A stretch of DNA of 64,000 bases from NCBI GenBank assembly GCA_022702705.1, contig CM040432.1, forward strand, positions 45,906,540-45,970,539. The letters run 5' to 3'. Under the pieces are notes generated by a model. That model made no database searches. It saw only the letters and a program-made list of their open reading frames with translations, and had not been told where the DNA came from. Below are positions 23,687-34,445 of the stretch, one piece after another. Every line of letters starts with the position of its first letter. Within the stretch, counting starts at the first letter, position 1. Origin of the DNA: Papilionanthe hookeriana x Papilionanthe teres (lineage: Eukaryota > Streptophyta > Magnoliopsida > Asparagales > Orchidaceae). The position numbers and the translations under genes are program-made.

Positions 23687-25473
23687 TGACCTCGATCTGC
23701 GGATAACGCAGTAACTTATGCTTTTAAAAATATGTTATAGCCAATACTTTGACCCAAATAATAATAACAGCTAGTGTATATAAATATAATTTTATGGAAA
23801 ATATTTTACACACTAGAGGTACTACACAAGTATACGTATCGTTTCAAGTAATATAGGGCTTTAAATAAAGACCCCAGTATAGATCCCACGATGAGGTTTA
23901 TAGATTTTTAAATATTTTAATTTTATTTTTATGTATTTCTTTTAAAGTTATAAATTTAATATTTAATTTACTAAATGCAGAATTAAAGCAATAATAAAAT
24001 AATGAGTGATGTAAATAATAATGAGCAAAAAAATTTCTTCCTTTCAATTAATCCAAGACTTTTTAGATAATATAATATTCGCGGAGAATATAAATTTATG
24101 GTATTGTGCCAAATAGAAGCATTCTTATTCTTTACCTTCGCTCGATAGTATAAAGAACATTGGCTAATCTATAGATCAGGTCTGGATGTATTGTTAGTAG
24201 AATGGGTTAATCTAGGCTCACACTATTAGATGTCCAAGGGTGGCTATGGTCGGCCATAATAGTGACCCTTTCCTTTTCTATAAACCAAATTAAAAGAATT
24301 TAGTCTGTTACTCTAAAAACTTATTGAATAATAATTTCCTATTTATTTGCACTTCACCTTGAATAACCCGCACAAGGCCTTCGACTACCAAAGGATTCAT
24401 GTGATATCTACTAGTTAAGAATTCATCTCCTTCTAGGTCTCAAAATTCTTCAACATATTTTAACAATTTAAATGACCAATTTAAATAGTAAATTAAGATC
24501 CAGTATTAATATCATCACAATATTTAAACATATTTAGCTTTTAATTCTCCAACAAATTTAATATTATCTTATTTATCTTTTCATAATTGAAAGGAGAAAG
24601 TAAAGTAACTACCAGAACACATTGACTTTAAATAACAAAACATGTAAAAAAAAACTTTGAATCAATTTACAAATACTTATCTCAAGTGTTTCTCAAACTA
24701 AAACTCTGATTCCTTCTGACTCCAAAGCAAAATAGACTTCAAAAGCACCAACTCTTTCAAACTCTCAATACAAACTCTAAATAAAATACACTCACTAATT
24801 TATGAAAGAAAGTAAACTACAATTGTGGCCCTTAAAATTATCTCTCTAATTCTCTCCCTGATTAGAGCAGACTAGGGCGGGCTTCTTATTGGGCGTTTTT
24901 CTCTGTAAAAATGGCCTCCTATTTATAGGCTTCAAGGGTTGCCTAAAGCATCTCTTCAAAATGTGTCCAAGTTCAATGAATCTTCTAGAAAGTGTGTTTG
25001 GTGCCTAAGCGTCGGACTCCGCATCCAGTTCTTCGCACCTCTTCACTTTGGATCGCACCTCTTCGCAATCCAAAATGTTTCTAAGCGTCTAGATATAATG
25101 TATCACAAGTCCTATAATCCAGGAATAACTACCAATCTTCTAGATGGTCCAATAATCGCTCTAACCGTCAAAATAACCGCCCAAAGTAGTTACAAAAACC
25201 GTCACAGATTTGGTATCGAGCTGGCACCTAGGCGCCGGATTCTGGCGCCTAGGCGCCGGATTCTGGCGCCTAGGCTCCAGGCCCATTATTTTGGCAATTT
25301 TGCATTTTGGCTCCATTTTTGCTCCTTTTTGCTCATTTTTCATCCTTTTTCCTTTTTGAATATTTTTGCATCACCTACATCCAAAAACACAAAAATACCT
25401 TTCATTAAAGCATAATATCCTTAAAATTTTGATAAAAATCAAGGCATAAAAATATGTATTTTTTCATGGATCA
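23687..25473 (-). repeat. 5' LTR of Athila E2
   Basis: Partner of 12234-14034; on the plus strand it begins TGACCTCGATCTGC and ends ATGGATCA. The TATA box is at 24921-24927 (minus strand). GGCGCC-type palindromes stand near 25003 and in three tandem copies at 25224-25279. Confidence 0.9.
24921..24927 (-). promoter_or_regulatory. LTR TATA box (5' LTR of E2)
   Basis: The minus strand reads CCTATAAATAGGAGG, as in the other LTR. This copy would drive genomic RNA of the element toward lower coordinates. Confidence 0.5.
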
Positions 25474-25566
25474 TTACCTCCCACAAAGCACTTGGTTTAA
25501 CGTCTTCAGCCTGACAAACCCAGAACTCATTCTGAGTGACCCACCATTAGATTCTCATCAGATTTA
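25474..25566 (-). mobile_element. Remnant of Athila E1 to the right of nested E2
   Basis: The 93 bp resemble the E2 spacer at 18236-18330 ('cttggtttaacgtc'), so they continue E1 across the E2 insertion. At 25566 the sequence passes to the Harbinger 2 terminus with TTA at 25564-25566. No more of E1 is found to the right in this window. Confidence 0.6.
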
Positions 25567-25665
25567 GGCTCCTTTTGGGAGAGCTTATAAGTGCGGCGGC
25601 GTTTTTGAAAACACCGCCTCACTATTTGGTTAGCACATATTTGTGCTTAACCGAAAACTCCGTTT
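25567..25665 (+). repeat. Left terminus of Harbinger 2
   Basis: A terminal GGCTCC-type start with a GC-rich subterminal stretch (GCGGCGGCG, ACACCGCC) and an internal palindrome around 'ttagcacatatttgtgctta'. It differs from the Harbinger 1 terminus, so the two elements belong to different subfamilies. Confidence 0.65.
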
Positions 25666-27597
25666 TTATTTATGTGTTACACGTGATACGCGCCCCGTGA
25701 GGCGCGTTCAGCTTATCCTTTCATGGATCAGGAGAAAATTTACCCCCGTAACCCCTTCTACCCCCGTGACCCCGCGTGAAGCTCCTCGATCTCTCTCGGT
25801 ACCCTAGCTCCCCCCCTCTCCGATCTCACTCGATCCCACTCGATCTCGCTTCCCTCCTCTCCGATCTCGCTCGATCTCGCTCGATCTCTCTCGGTAACCC
25901 TTACCTCAATGTCTTAGGGTTTGTGTTATGATTTTTTTTGGTTGCTACTGGTTCCAAAAAGTGAAGATTGGCTCTGTTGTAGCATATTTTTCTATGGAAG
26001 CTCTTTTTCTCATTTCAAAGCATAGAACTTTTCGCATCTCTTGAAGACAAAAAAAATTTTTGGAACTTGCCCGGTTGTTATGTGTGATAGCCTCTAGGAA
26101 TCTAATCCTTTTCCCTTTCATAGAAAGGTATGAATGATTTGCCATCCAAAAAATAGTATGGCTGTTTCGAAATGGCTATTAAAGAGATATGAGGACATTC
26201 AGGACTAGAAAAGGATTATGGTTTGAGTCCTTTCTTCTGTGCAATTTAAATGTTTTTTTGATTTGGGGTGAAAGCCAATATGAGCAAAGAATTATTTAGA
26301 GAAGTTGATGAAAGTATCAAAGCGCTTTCTTGATTGATTTTGCATATTTTAATTCTTTTGAATTTCAGTGAAATGCGAGTATTTAAATTTCAACTCATAT
26401 TTTTTATTTTTATGAAATTATCGATGATTTGATGGTGACACATGAAAATGCATAAAAAATCAACTAGTTAGATTTGTTAATAGCAATGGGTCGGGTGTTA
26501 TGTATGGAATATCCCCTTAAAGTAAGCTTGTATTTATAGAGTGGATGGATGGTTTGAGTTATCAATAATATATATAATTGTCTTTCTACTCTGCATGCTT
26601 GTGTTCTAGTTATGTTATGATGAGAGTTCTATATAAGCAGAGCTATGATTAGCTTCACTTCGATATATTATTTGCTATTTTTCTTTGTTAAAAGCTTAAA
26701 GTGGGGTGGCTTCGAGAAATGAATTTCATCGTGAAATGGTGTTAATAAATATGAACAAATCTCGGGAGCAGAACGACAAATTCACTATACTACACTTTGC
26801 AATGTGAATGAGGTGTTGATAAATATCAAAATTATGATTATTAAAAGTGAACAGAATGGCATATTCACTATTTTTTAATTATCAAGTATTGAGGTGTTGA
26901 TATTTTTTCAAAGTAAGCGTAATTCACTATACTACACTTTGCAATTTCTATCACTAATGATATATGAAATGGTGTTGATAAATATCAACACCTCAATGCT
27001 ATGAGGTTTTGATAATTTTCACTGTTTGCTTTAATGAACAATTCCCAGTGGTGACTAGTTCATAAACGAAAATGGATTTGCTTGATCTTGAAAGATTTCG
27101 TAGCATTGAGATGTAAATGAGAAGAATTTTGATCTTTATTGATACAGAATTTGCTGGTTTTCTATTATTTTCTTACTTCTCGTACTTAAATGAGGCATGG
27201 CGAAGTAAACCAAAGCAAAGAATCTGATGGCTTCTTGTTATTTTCAAAATATTATTAATAGAAAGAATGGAAGTGCAAATGATCAGAAATGTAAGCTTAC
27301 AAGGCCATTATCTTTTACCTCGGTTTAAAATTATTTCAGAAAAGGTTTACAAGGTCGTTTGTGTTTTACATACTTTTATTCTTTTACCTGGGCTTACAAA
27401 ATTATGCTTAGCTTCATATTATTTGTATGTTGTTCTTCACTTGCAACTGCCACATGAAAGCCACCTTATCAATACATAAGTGAAATACATGTTTTAACTT
27501 TTATTCAGATGTCATAGGGTAAGTTATTTTCACTCTATGTACATGATGTAGAAGGAAATAAATTTTTTGTCCTAATCAATTGATATAGAAGTACACA

Positions 27598-28470
27598 ATG
27601 GTTAAAGAGGTTGGATCTTTGGCTATGTGGGATAGAAACGCTACGATTATATTTTGTGATCTCTGTGTAAAGGAAGTTCAACTTGGAAATAGACCGAATA
27701 CTCATTTTAATAAGGAAGGTCGGCAAAACATAATGATTAAATTCAATGAACTTACTGGAAGGGCTTACGATCGGACAAAACTAAAAAATAAATGGGATCA
27801 ATTAAAAAAGGACTGGAAAACATGGAAAGAACTAAAAGGTGGATCCACTGGTCTAGGATGGGATCCTAGCAAGCGGACTATTACTGCTCCCGAGCACTGG
27901 TGGACCGAAAAAAATACAAGTAAGCAAATATGTATTATCATTTCATCCTACTTTACTTTTTGCTTCAATTAACTCACTCCATTAACCAGATAATTTTAAT
28001 TATTACAGGTAATGCCAGGAGCCAGAAAATTTAAATCCTGCGGGATTGATCCAGATTTGGAAGAGAAGCTGGACGAAATGTTCGAAGGTGTTGTCGCAAC
28101 TGGTACTTATGCTTTGGTAAAAGCTTCGCTGATGAAATGGAAACCATCCAGTTAGGTGATTCTGAAGGAGGTCCCTCCCAAGTCCACACTGATGTTCAAT
28201 CTACAAGCGCGTCGAAGCGACCAAGAGTAGAAAAGAAGAAAAAAGGTGTGGCATTCGTAAAAGAATCAATTGAAGAACTTCTGGAAAGCTGCAAATCTAA
28301 GCATGTTTCCTCAATTGACAGCTCAATTGAGGAATTCATAAAGATCTTGATGCATATCCTGATGTTACGTCAGACATAGAGATCCATGTTAATTATGTGA
28401 AGCTACTGCGACACCCAACCATCAGGCATTTTTTTTATAAAGTTGGACCCGAAATACCGACTGACATATT
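27598..28470 (+). pseudogene. Harbinger ORF1, Myb/SANT-like DNA-binding protein, decayed
   Basis: ORF1 proteins of PIF/Harbinger/Pong elements bind the termini and help bring transposase into the nucleus. From 27598 the sequence reads WDRNATIIFCDLCVKEVQ, then LKNKWDQLKKDWKTWKEL and PEHWWTEKN, the aromatic pattern of the Myb_DNA-bind_3 domain. A GTAAGC donor at ~27919 and an acceptor at ~28019 join in frame to ARKFKSCGIDPDLEEKLDEM. A frameshift near 28115 precedes MEKKKK-rich and FVKESIEELLESC segments, and another near 28350 precedes VNYVKLLRHPTIRHFF. Fold and position are clear; the gene is broken. Confidence 0.75.
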
Positions 28471-28715
28471 TGCGAACATACATGGATGCTTGATTATCTC
28501 CATTAATATTAACTTTAGACGTGTCATTAGTAGTACTATTGTTATAGACATTTGTCTTACTTCTTTGTTGTTGTAGAACTCAATGTCTTCGACTACGAAC
28601 TCTTGTTTATTTTAAACTGTGTTCTATTCCTTAACGCTTCGTATGTTTTTTTCTAAAGTCTCAGTTAATCTTGTTTACAAAGTTCATTCTTGCCTTACTT
28701 TGTACAATTTGTAGT

Positions 28716-30080
28716 ATGGATGGTGAGCAAGTTAATCACAATGAGGAACAAATTATACACAATCGCAGAGTGGCATTATGCCTTACGCTCCTATACTATT
28801 ACCATCTTAAGTACGTTGTCAGAAACCCTTGCATGACATCCAAACAGATTGGTGATAAATGGGTCGGTGAGTTATTCCAAGGTCACCCAACTCATTTTTT
28901 CAACATGTTCCGCATGACGAAGGTCAATTTCTGTGACCTACTTAATGAACTCCGTCAACACCATGGGTTGCATGGATCAAGAAGAACTACGCCGAGGAAG
29001 TTTTAGCAATAACTCCGTATATTCTATCTCACAATGAATCTATTCGACACACTGATGGAGAGATTCCAACATTCATCTGAAACAATTAGCAGATATTTCT
29101 CTATCGATTTGAATGCACTAGTTAGTTTGTCGCGCAAGATAATAAAGCCCGATGATCCAACATTCGAGTCAGTTCCCCCACAAGTTGCCAATGACCAAAG
29201 GTACATGCCATTCTTCAAGGTATGCATCTAGCAGTACATTTCCTTATGAAAGTAATGTTCACATGCAGTATGCTAACACCTCCAAAATTAGGACTGTATC
29301 AGTGCAATTGATGGAACACATGTGGATGCACGTGTCTCCGGCACGTGATAAGGTGGCATTCATAGGTCGATGTGGCTTCCCCACACAAAATGTCATGGCA
29401 GTATGTGATTTCAATATGTGTTTTACCTTCGTAATGGCCGGATGGGAAGGGAGTGCTCACGACAGTCGAGTATTCCGGGCTGCAACTAGAAACCGTAGTC
29501 ACAGCTTCCCATATCCACCTCCGAGTAGTTATATTTGTTCATTTTTTGTTAAATATTCTCTAAAATATTCTAATAAGAACAAATGAACAGGTAAATATTA
29601 CTTGGTAGACGCTGGATATCCTTTACAATGGGGATATCTGAAGCCTTATTCGGATACAAAGTACCATATACCCGATTTTGAGCGATCAAGCGGAGTGGCA
29701 CGAGGCAAGAAAGAATGATTTAACAAAAGACACTCATCTTTGCGCGGCGTGATCGAACGAGCCTTTGGGGTATGGAAAAAGAAATGGGTGATATTGCGGG
29801 ACATGCCGACCTACTCATTTCCAAAACAAGTAGAGATAGTAGTGTCAACAATGGCACTGCACAACTTCATTCGACGTCACCACTCTGGCTTGGATGAAGA
29901 ATTTGAGGCCGTAGATGACGATACACATGATATCCCGCCTGAAGCATTTGAGTATCACTTGGGTCGTACAATTCCATAGGCGCAAAATGAGTCACGTAGT
30001 GCATGCAGTAGAGATGGTGAAGGTGCTTCAGAGATGGCAGCTTTAAGAGAAGAAATAGCCAATGTCATCAGCCAATCCTG
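28716..30080 (+). pseudogene. PIF/Harbinger transposase, catalytic residues retained
   Basis: The gene starts MDGEQVNHNEEQ at 28716, right after a TTTGTAG acceptor-like site. It continues with GHPTHFFNMFRMTK and ERFQHSSETISRYF (29034-29231). The catalytic triad is present: Asp in CISAIDGTHVDAR (~29290-29335), Asp in GWEGSAHDSR (~29440-29470) and Glu in LRGVIERAFGVWKKKW (29740-29790). Introns are likely at 29218-29291 (GTATGC...TTAG) and about 29525-29590. Defects are frameshifts near 29000, 29060 and 29340, TGA before FNKRHSS (~29717), and TAG at 29977-29979, after which the frame continues to ASEMAALREEIANVISQS. It is homologous to the transposase at 396-1749. Confidence 0.88.
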
Positions 30081-31040
30081 AATGAACCTTTGCTGTTACT
30101 CCTACGAGCATTATGTATTGTGTTATATGTTTTTAATGTGGATTGAATGTTATAGTTTGAGAGGCTCTTTTAGGTGGTAAAGTTTTATTAGCTCTCTCTT
30201 CCCCCTCTTCCCTTCTTGCTGCAAGTTTTATAATTTGTTATTTTGTTTAAAAATGGCATGAAATACATGGGATTTGAGTTTCAAATGCTAAAGTAGGGAT
30301 TTTCTTTAAACGACATGCCTCATGCCCCCTACTAATTTCATTTTATGCTTAAAAGATCAGCTTTGAGAGATTTTGGATGGAAAGTTGTATTAACTATCAC
30401 TCTTTTACTTCTTTCTCTATTCTTATTGCATGCTTTAATATTGTTTATTTTATGAAATGTGGCATTGAAATGTGTGGCTTGAGTAGTGGACTTTGAGAAG
30501 TGAAGGGGTTTCGAAAAAAATAAATTGAGCATGCGAAATTTCGAAAGAGCCCATGTTCAATAACCTTGCCAAAAGTACAGTAAATCCATTTACTTTTAGT
30601 GAATAGACATAAATAGTACTTCATGTACAATGATTTCAATATCTTATAAAAGATGCTCCATTATTTCCAGCTTTTCAAACCATCAACAGATTTCATACTA
30701 TTTGATCATTTTTCATTGAAGCAAAATTTAAAAATTTAAAGCTTTTTAGCTTACAATTGTTCAAAATTATTTTTGTCCACTCAATCTTGCATATATTTCA
30801 TTCTTGTTTGACTATAAATCATGCATGATTTGATGAAAATCATATAACTCATAAGATTTTCAAGCTAAGGTTTATTGACCGCAACCATCCTTTGGATATA
30901 TTAATGTGACATTGAAAAGAAAGGGAATTGAAAGGATACATTCACTATTTTTTTAGCCAAATACTTGGCCGATCTTGTAAAATGCCAAAACTACATCTCC
31001 CTCAAACTGCGAAACAAGTCTGACCTTCCATGTTGTTATA
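30081..31040. other. Stretch without recognisable genes
   Basis: AT-rich sequence downstream of the transposase. I see only short unsupported ORFs. It may be the 3' part of Harbinger 2. Confidence 0.5.
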
Positions 31041-31045
31041 GCTGC

Positions 31046-31412
31046 TCCCTTTTGCATAATTTAGGGAGCTTTGTTTCTCTGTTTTAAGTGCCTCTATGGC
31101 TGGTCCCTTTGCACCTACTTTTGGGGGCTCAGTTTCTAAATTTTAATGCCTTATGTAGCTGCCCCTTTGCACCGGTGATGGGGCTTGGTTTCTGTGTTTT
31201 TGCTGCCTCGCAGCTACCCTCTTTGCATTTATATGGGGCTCGGTTTTGTGTTCTATTTGCTGTCTTGCAGCTATCCTCTTTGCAACTATGGGGGCTCGGT
31301 TTTGTGTTCTGTTTACTGCATTGCAGACCCCTCTTTGCCCCTATGGGGGCTCGGTTCTGTGTTCTATTTGTTGCATTGTAGCTCCCCTCTTTGGACCTGT
31401 GTTGGGGGCTCG
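31046..31412 (+). repeat. Minisatellite, ~55-65 bp unit, about six copies
   Basis: Units share 'ctctttgca..tatgggggctcgg' and 'ttctatttgctgcattgcagct', with copies near 31060, 31155, 31210, 31265, 31325 and 31385. All three plus frames and the minus frame are open through it, which is an effect of the repeat, not a gene. Confidence 0.75.
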
Positions 31413-32899
31413 GATTACGAAACAATAACGGCTTGAATGGCCCTACTCTTGTAGGGCGACCGCTGGTTGTGATAAGTACACGCTGCTTGGTGTTTTTGAA
31501 ATGAGAGTGCTTTTATATTATTGTCTTTATAATAATTGAAATATCCATTAGATTCTTCACTCTTGAATATGAAAGTTCTTTCTATATTTGTAGAATGCTG
31601 ATGGAAACTTGATTTTCTAGAAGTGACTATATAATGAAAGTGAATATTTACCTTTTTTATTTTATATTTATACCTCTATTTAAGAACTCTACTTTGAGTT
31701 TAAAATGATAAAGAAAATAGACATTGCTATTGTATGTAGTCTAGGAATAATGTCTAGTGATAACGTGCTTTAGCCATTGCAAGAAGGAAGAAGAGATGCT
31801 ATGTAAATGACGTGAATGCTTGAAAATGTATAAAATTCATGATAAATTGAGGGGCCAACCATTGCAAGGATCCTTGGGATTTTTAATTCCAAACATGCAT
31901 GATTGATTTTCTGATTCTTCTTGAAGTTATTTTTTGAAATCAATGATTAATCTTTTGATTAAAACATGCAAATTGTTTGTCCATTTATATGGTGTCATAA
32001 AGGAAAGGGCAAAGAGAGTTGGGCGGATTCTTCATGCTTTCTTATTTATAGATTCAAGCTAAACATATTTAGCAGTTTAGGGACCCTAATTTGTTGGCTT
32101 CATATCTTTTATGCCCCACACTTTATGAAAGAAAAAACTTCCTTTTATTTTTTGACAGATGTTTATTTTATAGTTTAATCACATCTTGATTATAGTGATA
32201 ACACGAATTGATTTCTTTTGTTGTTCATGACGACAATGATAATATAGTTCCCTCCATTTGGGTGTGTTGACTCATTGAGGCTACCAAGACTCTTGATATT
32301 ATTGAAGTTGCTCCTTAATGGGTTTCAATATTTTGTAAAACTTTCAGCTACTATAATGTTGAATGGTGGTGTTGAGGATGTCATAATAGCAATGGTGGCA
32401 TAATTATAGTGATATTGCTGGGGCATTTCAATGACCTGCTTTTATATTGATATTGAGGGCTGAAAATCTCATAGCAACATTGCTTTTTTACTTGCTGAAA
32501 ATCTCACCACAGCTGGAGCTATGTGCAAGCCTTATTAATTTCTGATCTCTATGCTGACAAGCCATTGTAGGAGAATGACTCATTGCTTAATTAAATGCTC
32601 TCCGAATTCCCTCCCCACAGTTTCTATATATTCTGCGTCATGATCTCTGATAGGGAAAAACTATGCTCTATTAAATAACTTGGTTCTGAATTCAGTCTGC
32701 TTCATGATTCTAACAACAAGGATCAGATCATCCTTCATGAAAAAGAAGTGACCAGCAATCGTAACTTTTGGATGTTTTACTGTATGCTGCCTGCTGGAAA
32801 TGATTTTATTGGGAAGCTAGAAATAATTGTAACTTTTGGGTGTTTAGGTGCTGTGATTTGCAACGGCAATGTGTTACAAATTCATGTAATTACTCGGTT
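31413..32899. other. Stretch without recognisable genes
   Basis: AT-rich with short ORFs only; no motif, repeat array or element terminus that I can support. Confidence 0.45.
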
Positions 32900-32934
32900 C
32901 TAGAGGTTCGTATAAATCATTTTGTATTGGAGTA

Positions 32935-33110
32935 ATAAAAAAAATTAATGCTCTTTCCCCGTGGATGTAGGTCACTTCGACCGAACCACGTAATTTATTG
33001 TGTCCCTTTTCTAGTTATTTGTTTTTATTTATTTATTGGTGTAACATTGTACATTTCTACTTTCTCGTGCAATGGCGTTGAAGCAGATTGGACACCCCGT
33101 GCTTATGCGT
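32935..33110 (+). repeat. Possible LTR R-U5 fragment
   Basis: The phrase 'ccccgtggatgtagg' followed by 'cgaaccacgtaa', then a T-rich stretch, resembles the R-U5 part of some plant copia LTRs, around the polyadenylation site. No primer site or partner LTR is seen, so this is a weak call. Confidence 0.3.
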
Positions 33111-33270
33111 GCAAATCTAAGGATAACTGTTCTTAACTTTGTAATGTTGACGATCGTAGCATAAATTCAGCAGGATAAATTCTATATAGGCCAAAACTCT
33201 TGATATGCTATGCAAATTTTCCTTTACTTTATTATCCAAATGATTGTAAAAAATATTAAATATTTGCAGA

Positions 33271-33348
33271 AAGATGAGCTACAGGTCTGCAATGAAGTCC
33301 GAGCAAGTATTATGCCGCTGCAGATTGTCTTCCTTAATACTCACGTCA
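33271..33348 (+). pseudogene. Possible terminal exon fragment, unidentified
   Basis: After 'aatatttgcag', a good splice acceptor, a short frame reads KDELQVCNEVRASIMPLQIV and ends with TAA after NTHVT. The composition differs from the surrounding AT-rich DNA and looks coding. I do not recognise the protein, and so short a frame could be chance. Confidence 0.25.
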
Positions 33349-33390
33349 CGTAAGGAACATAGCTACGGGCGGCAGTTCTACAGATGCCAT

Positions 33391-33423
33391 TGTTGACCTC
33401 ATTTTTGATGAGGTCTTCCCTTC
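33391..33423 (+). repeat. 33-bp inverted copy of the Tat/Ogre LTR outer end
   Basis: TGTTGACCTCATTTTTGATG (33391-33410) and the next bases are the reverse complement of the LTR end at 59434-59466. The stretch contains its own palindrome, GACCTCAT/ATGAGGTC. At 33424 it switches abruptly to the inner end of the LTR copy, so it marks a rearranged junction. Confidence 0.7.
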
Positions 33424-34080
33424 TTTATCATGCAAGAAAAAATAAACGCGGTTGCAATAAAGTAAATTGCAATAATGTAAATTCTTTGAAAAATAAATTA
33501 CGGGGAAAGTAAATTGCGGTAATACGGAAATGCGTACTGGAGAGGTCTTCAGAGTAAATCCCAATGCACTTAAAACACAATTAGCATATTTAAGCAAGTT
33601 CCTAGGTAAAGCTAAGGGAAAGGTTATGGTTTTCTACCAAATTCCTAATCCACATATTTAGTCGTTTCTATGACGTCTGGGTTTCTTTGTGTTTTGGTTT
33701 AAGGACGATTTTCTTCGTGAAGAATAATCAAATTCGGTGTTCTTATAAATGTCACATCATATTGAAAGTGCTTGAAGGATCTTAAACATCTTTTCAATAT
33801 TTACGGGATTGTTTTAAGTTCAAATGAATTTAATTATACAAATGAATTAATCGTCCGAAATTTCAGAAGTTTTGTTAACTTGCTCGGTGAAGCTTAGGAC
33901 GTTTGAATATCTGTAGGTGAAGTGACACTTCATTTAATGTTTTATTTAGGAGCTATAATAACTAAAGCTTTCAAGGGTAAGTTAGTATTCAAATGATTTG
34001 GTTTTTAAGTTAAAGGTTTAAATTTGGAATAGTGTTGAGTTGTTTTCTTTAAATTTATTTTCTTTGTTTTAGGTGATGTT

Positions 34081-34445
34081 ATATTTAATTCAATTTAATT
34101 TAATTGAGTTTTAATTTAGTTTAACATAGTTCAATTTAATTTGATTTGGTGTTTAATTAATTTGATTTGATTTAATTTAATTTAATTATTTAATTTAATT
34201 TAATTTAATTTAATTGTTTAATTTAATTTAATTTAATTTAATTATTTAATTTAATTTAATTTAATTGTTTAATTTAATTTAATTTAATTTTAATTTAATT
34301 TAATTTAATTTAATTTAATTGTTTAATTTAATTTAATTTAATTTTAATTTAATTTAATTTAATTTAATTTGTCTTAATTTAATTTAATTATTAAATTTAA
34401 TTTAATTTTAATTTAATTTATCTTTAATTTACTTTATTTTTAATT
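34081..34445. repeat. (AATTT)n microsatellite in LTR copy 1
   Basis: About 350 bp of TTTAA/AATTT repeats with occasional TTGTT and TTATT interruptions. The same tract with altered spacing is at 54131-54480 in the other LTR. Confidence 0.9.

Larger units (their letters stand above)
12234..25473 (-). mobile_element. Athila-type Ty3/gypsy element E2, complete but decayed, nested in E1
   Basis: A 13.2 kb minus-strand element with LTRs at 23687-25473 (5') and 12234-14034 (3'), a tRNA-Asp-type PBS, gag, PR, RT, RNase H, INT, small ORF, env-position ORF and PPT. The flanks TTGCC (12229-12233) and TTACC (25474-25478) match at 4 of 5 bases, consistent with an aged target duplication. The surrounding 'tatgggttgcc' and 'cttggtttaacgtc' occur together in E2 itself near 18221-18262, so E2 inserted into a relative at the pol-end spacer. 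Stops and frameshifts in gag, pol and the 3' ORFs make it non-autonomous as written. Confidence 0.9.
25567..30080 (+). mobile_element. PIF/Harbinger DNA transposon 2, right end not located
   Basis: It begins GGCTCCTTTTGGGAGAGC after a TTA target triplet and carries the two-gene set of the superfamily in order: Myb/SANT-like ORF1 (27598-28470) and DDE transposase (28716-30080). I searched by eye to 33390 for the reverse complement of the left terminus and did not find it, so the element may extend into 30081-33390 or be truncated there. The 2 kb before ORF1 holds a CTCGATCTCG-type short repeat (25790-25900), a local duplication near 26790 and 26925 containing 'attcactatactacactttg', and no ORF of note. 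Confidence 0.8.

Noticed and set aside
31088..31436. Overlapping open frames near 31.1-31.4 kb
   Set aside because: They arise from the minisatellite and lack coding character.
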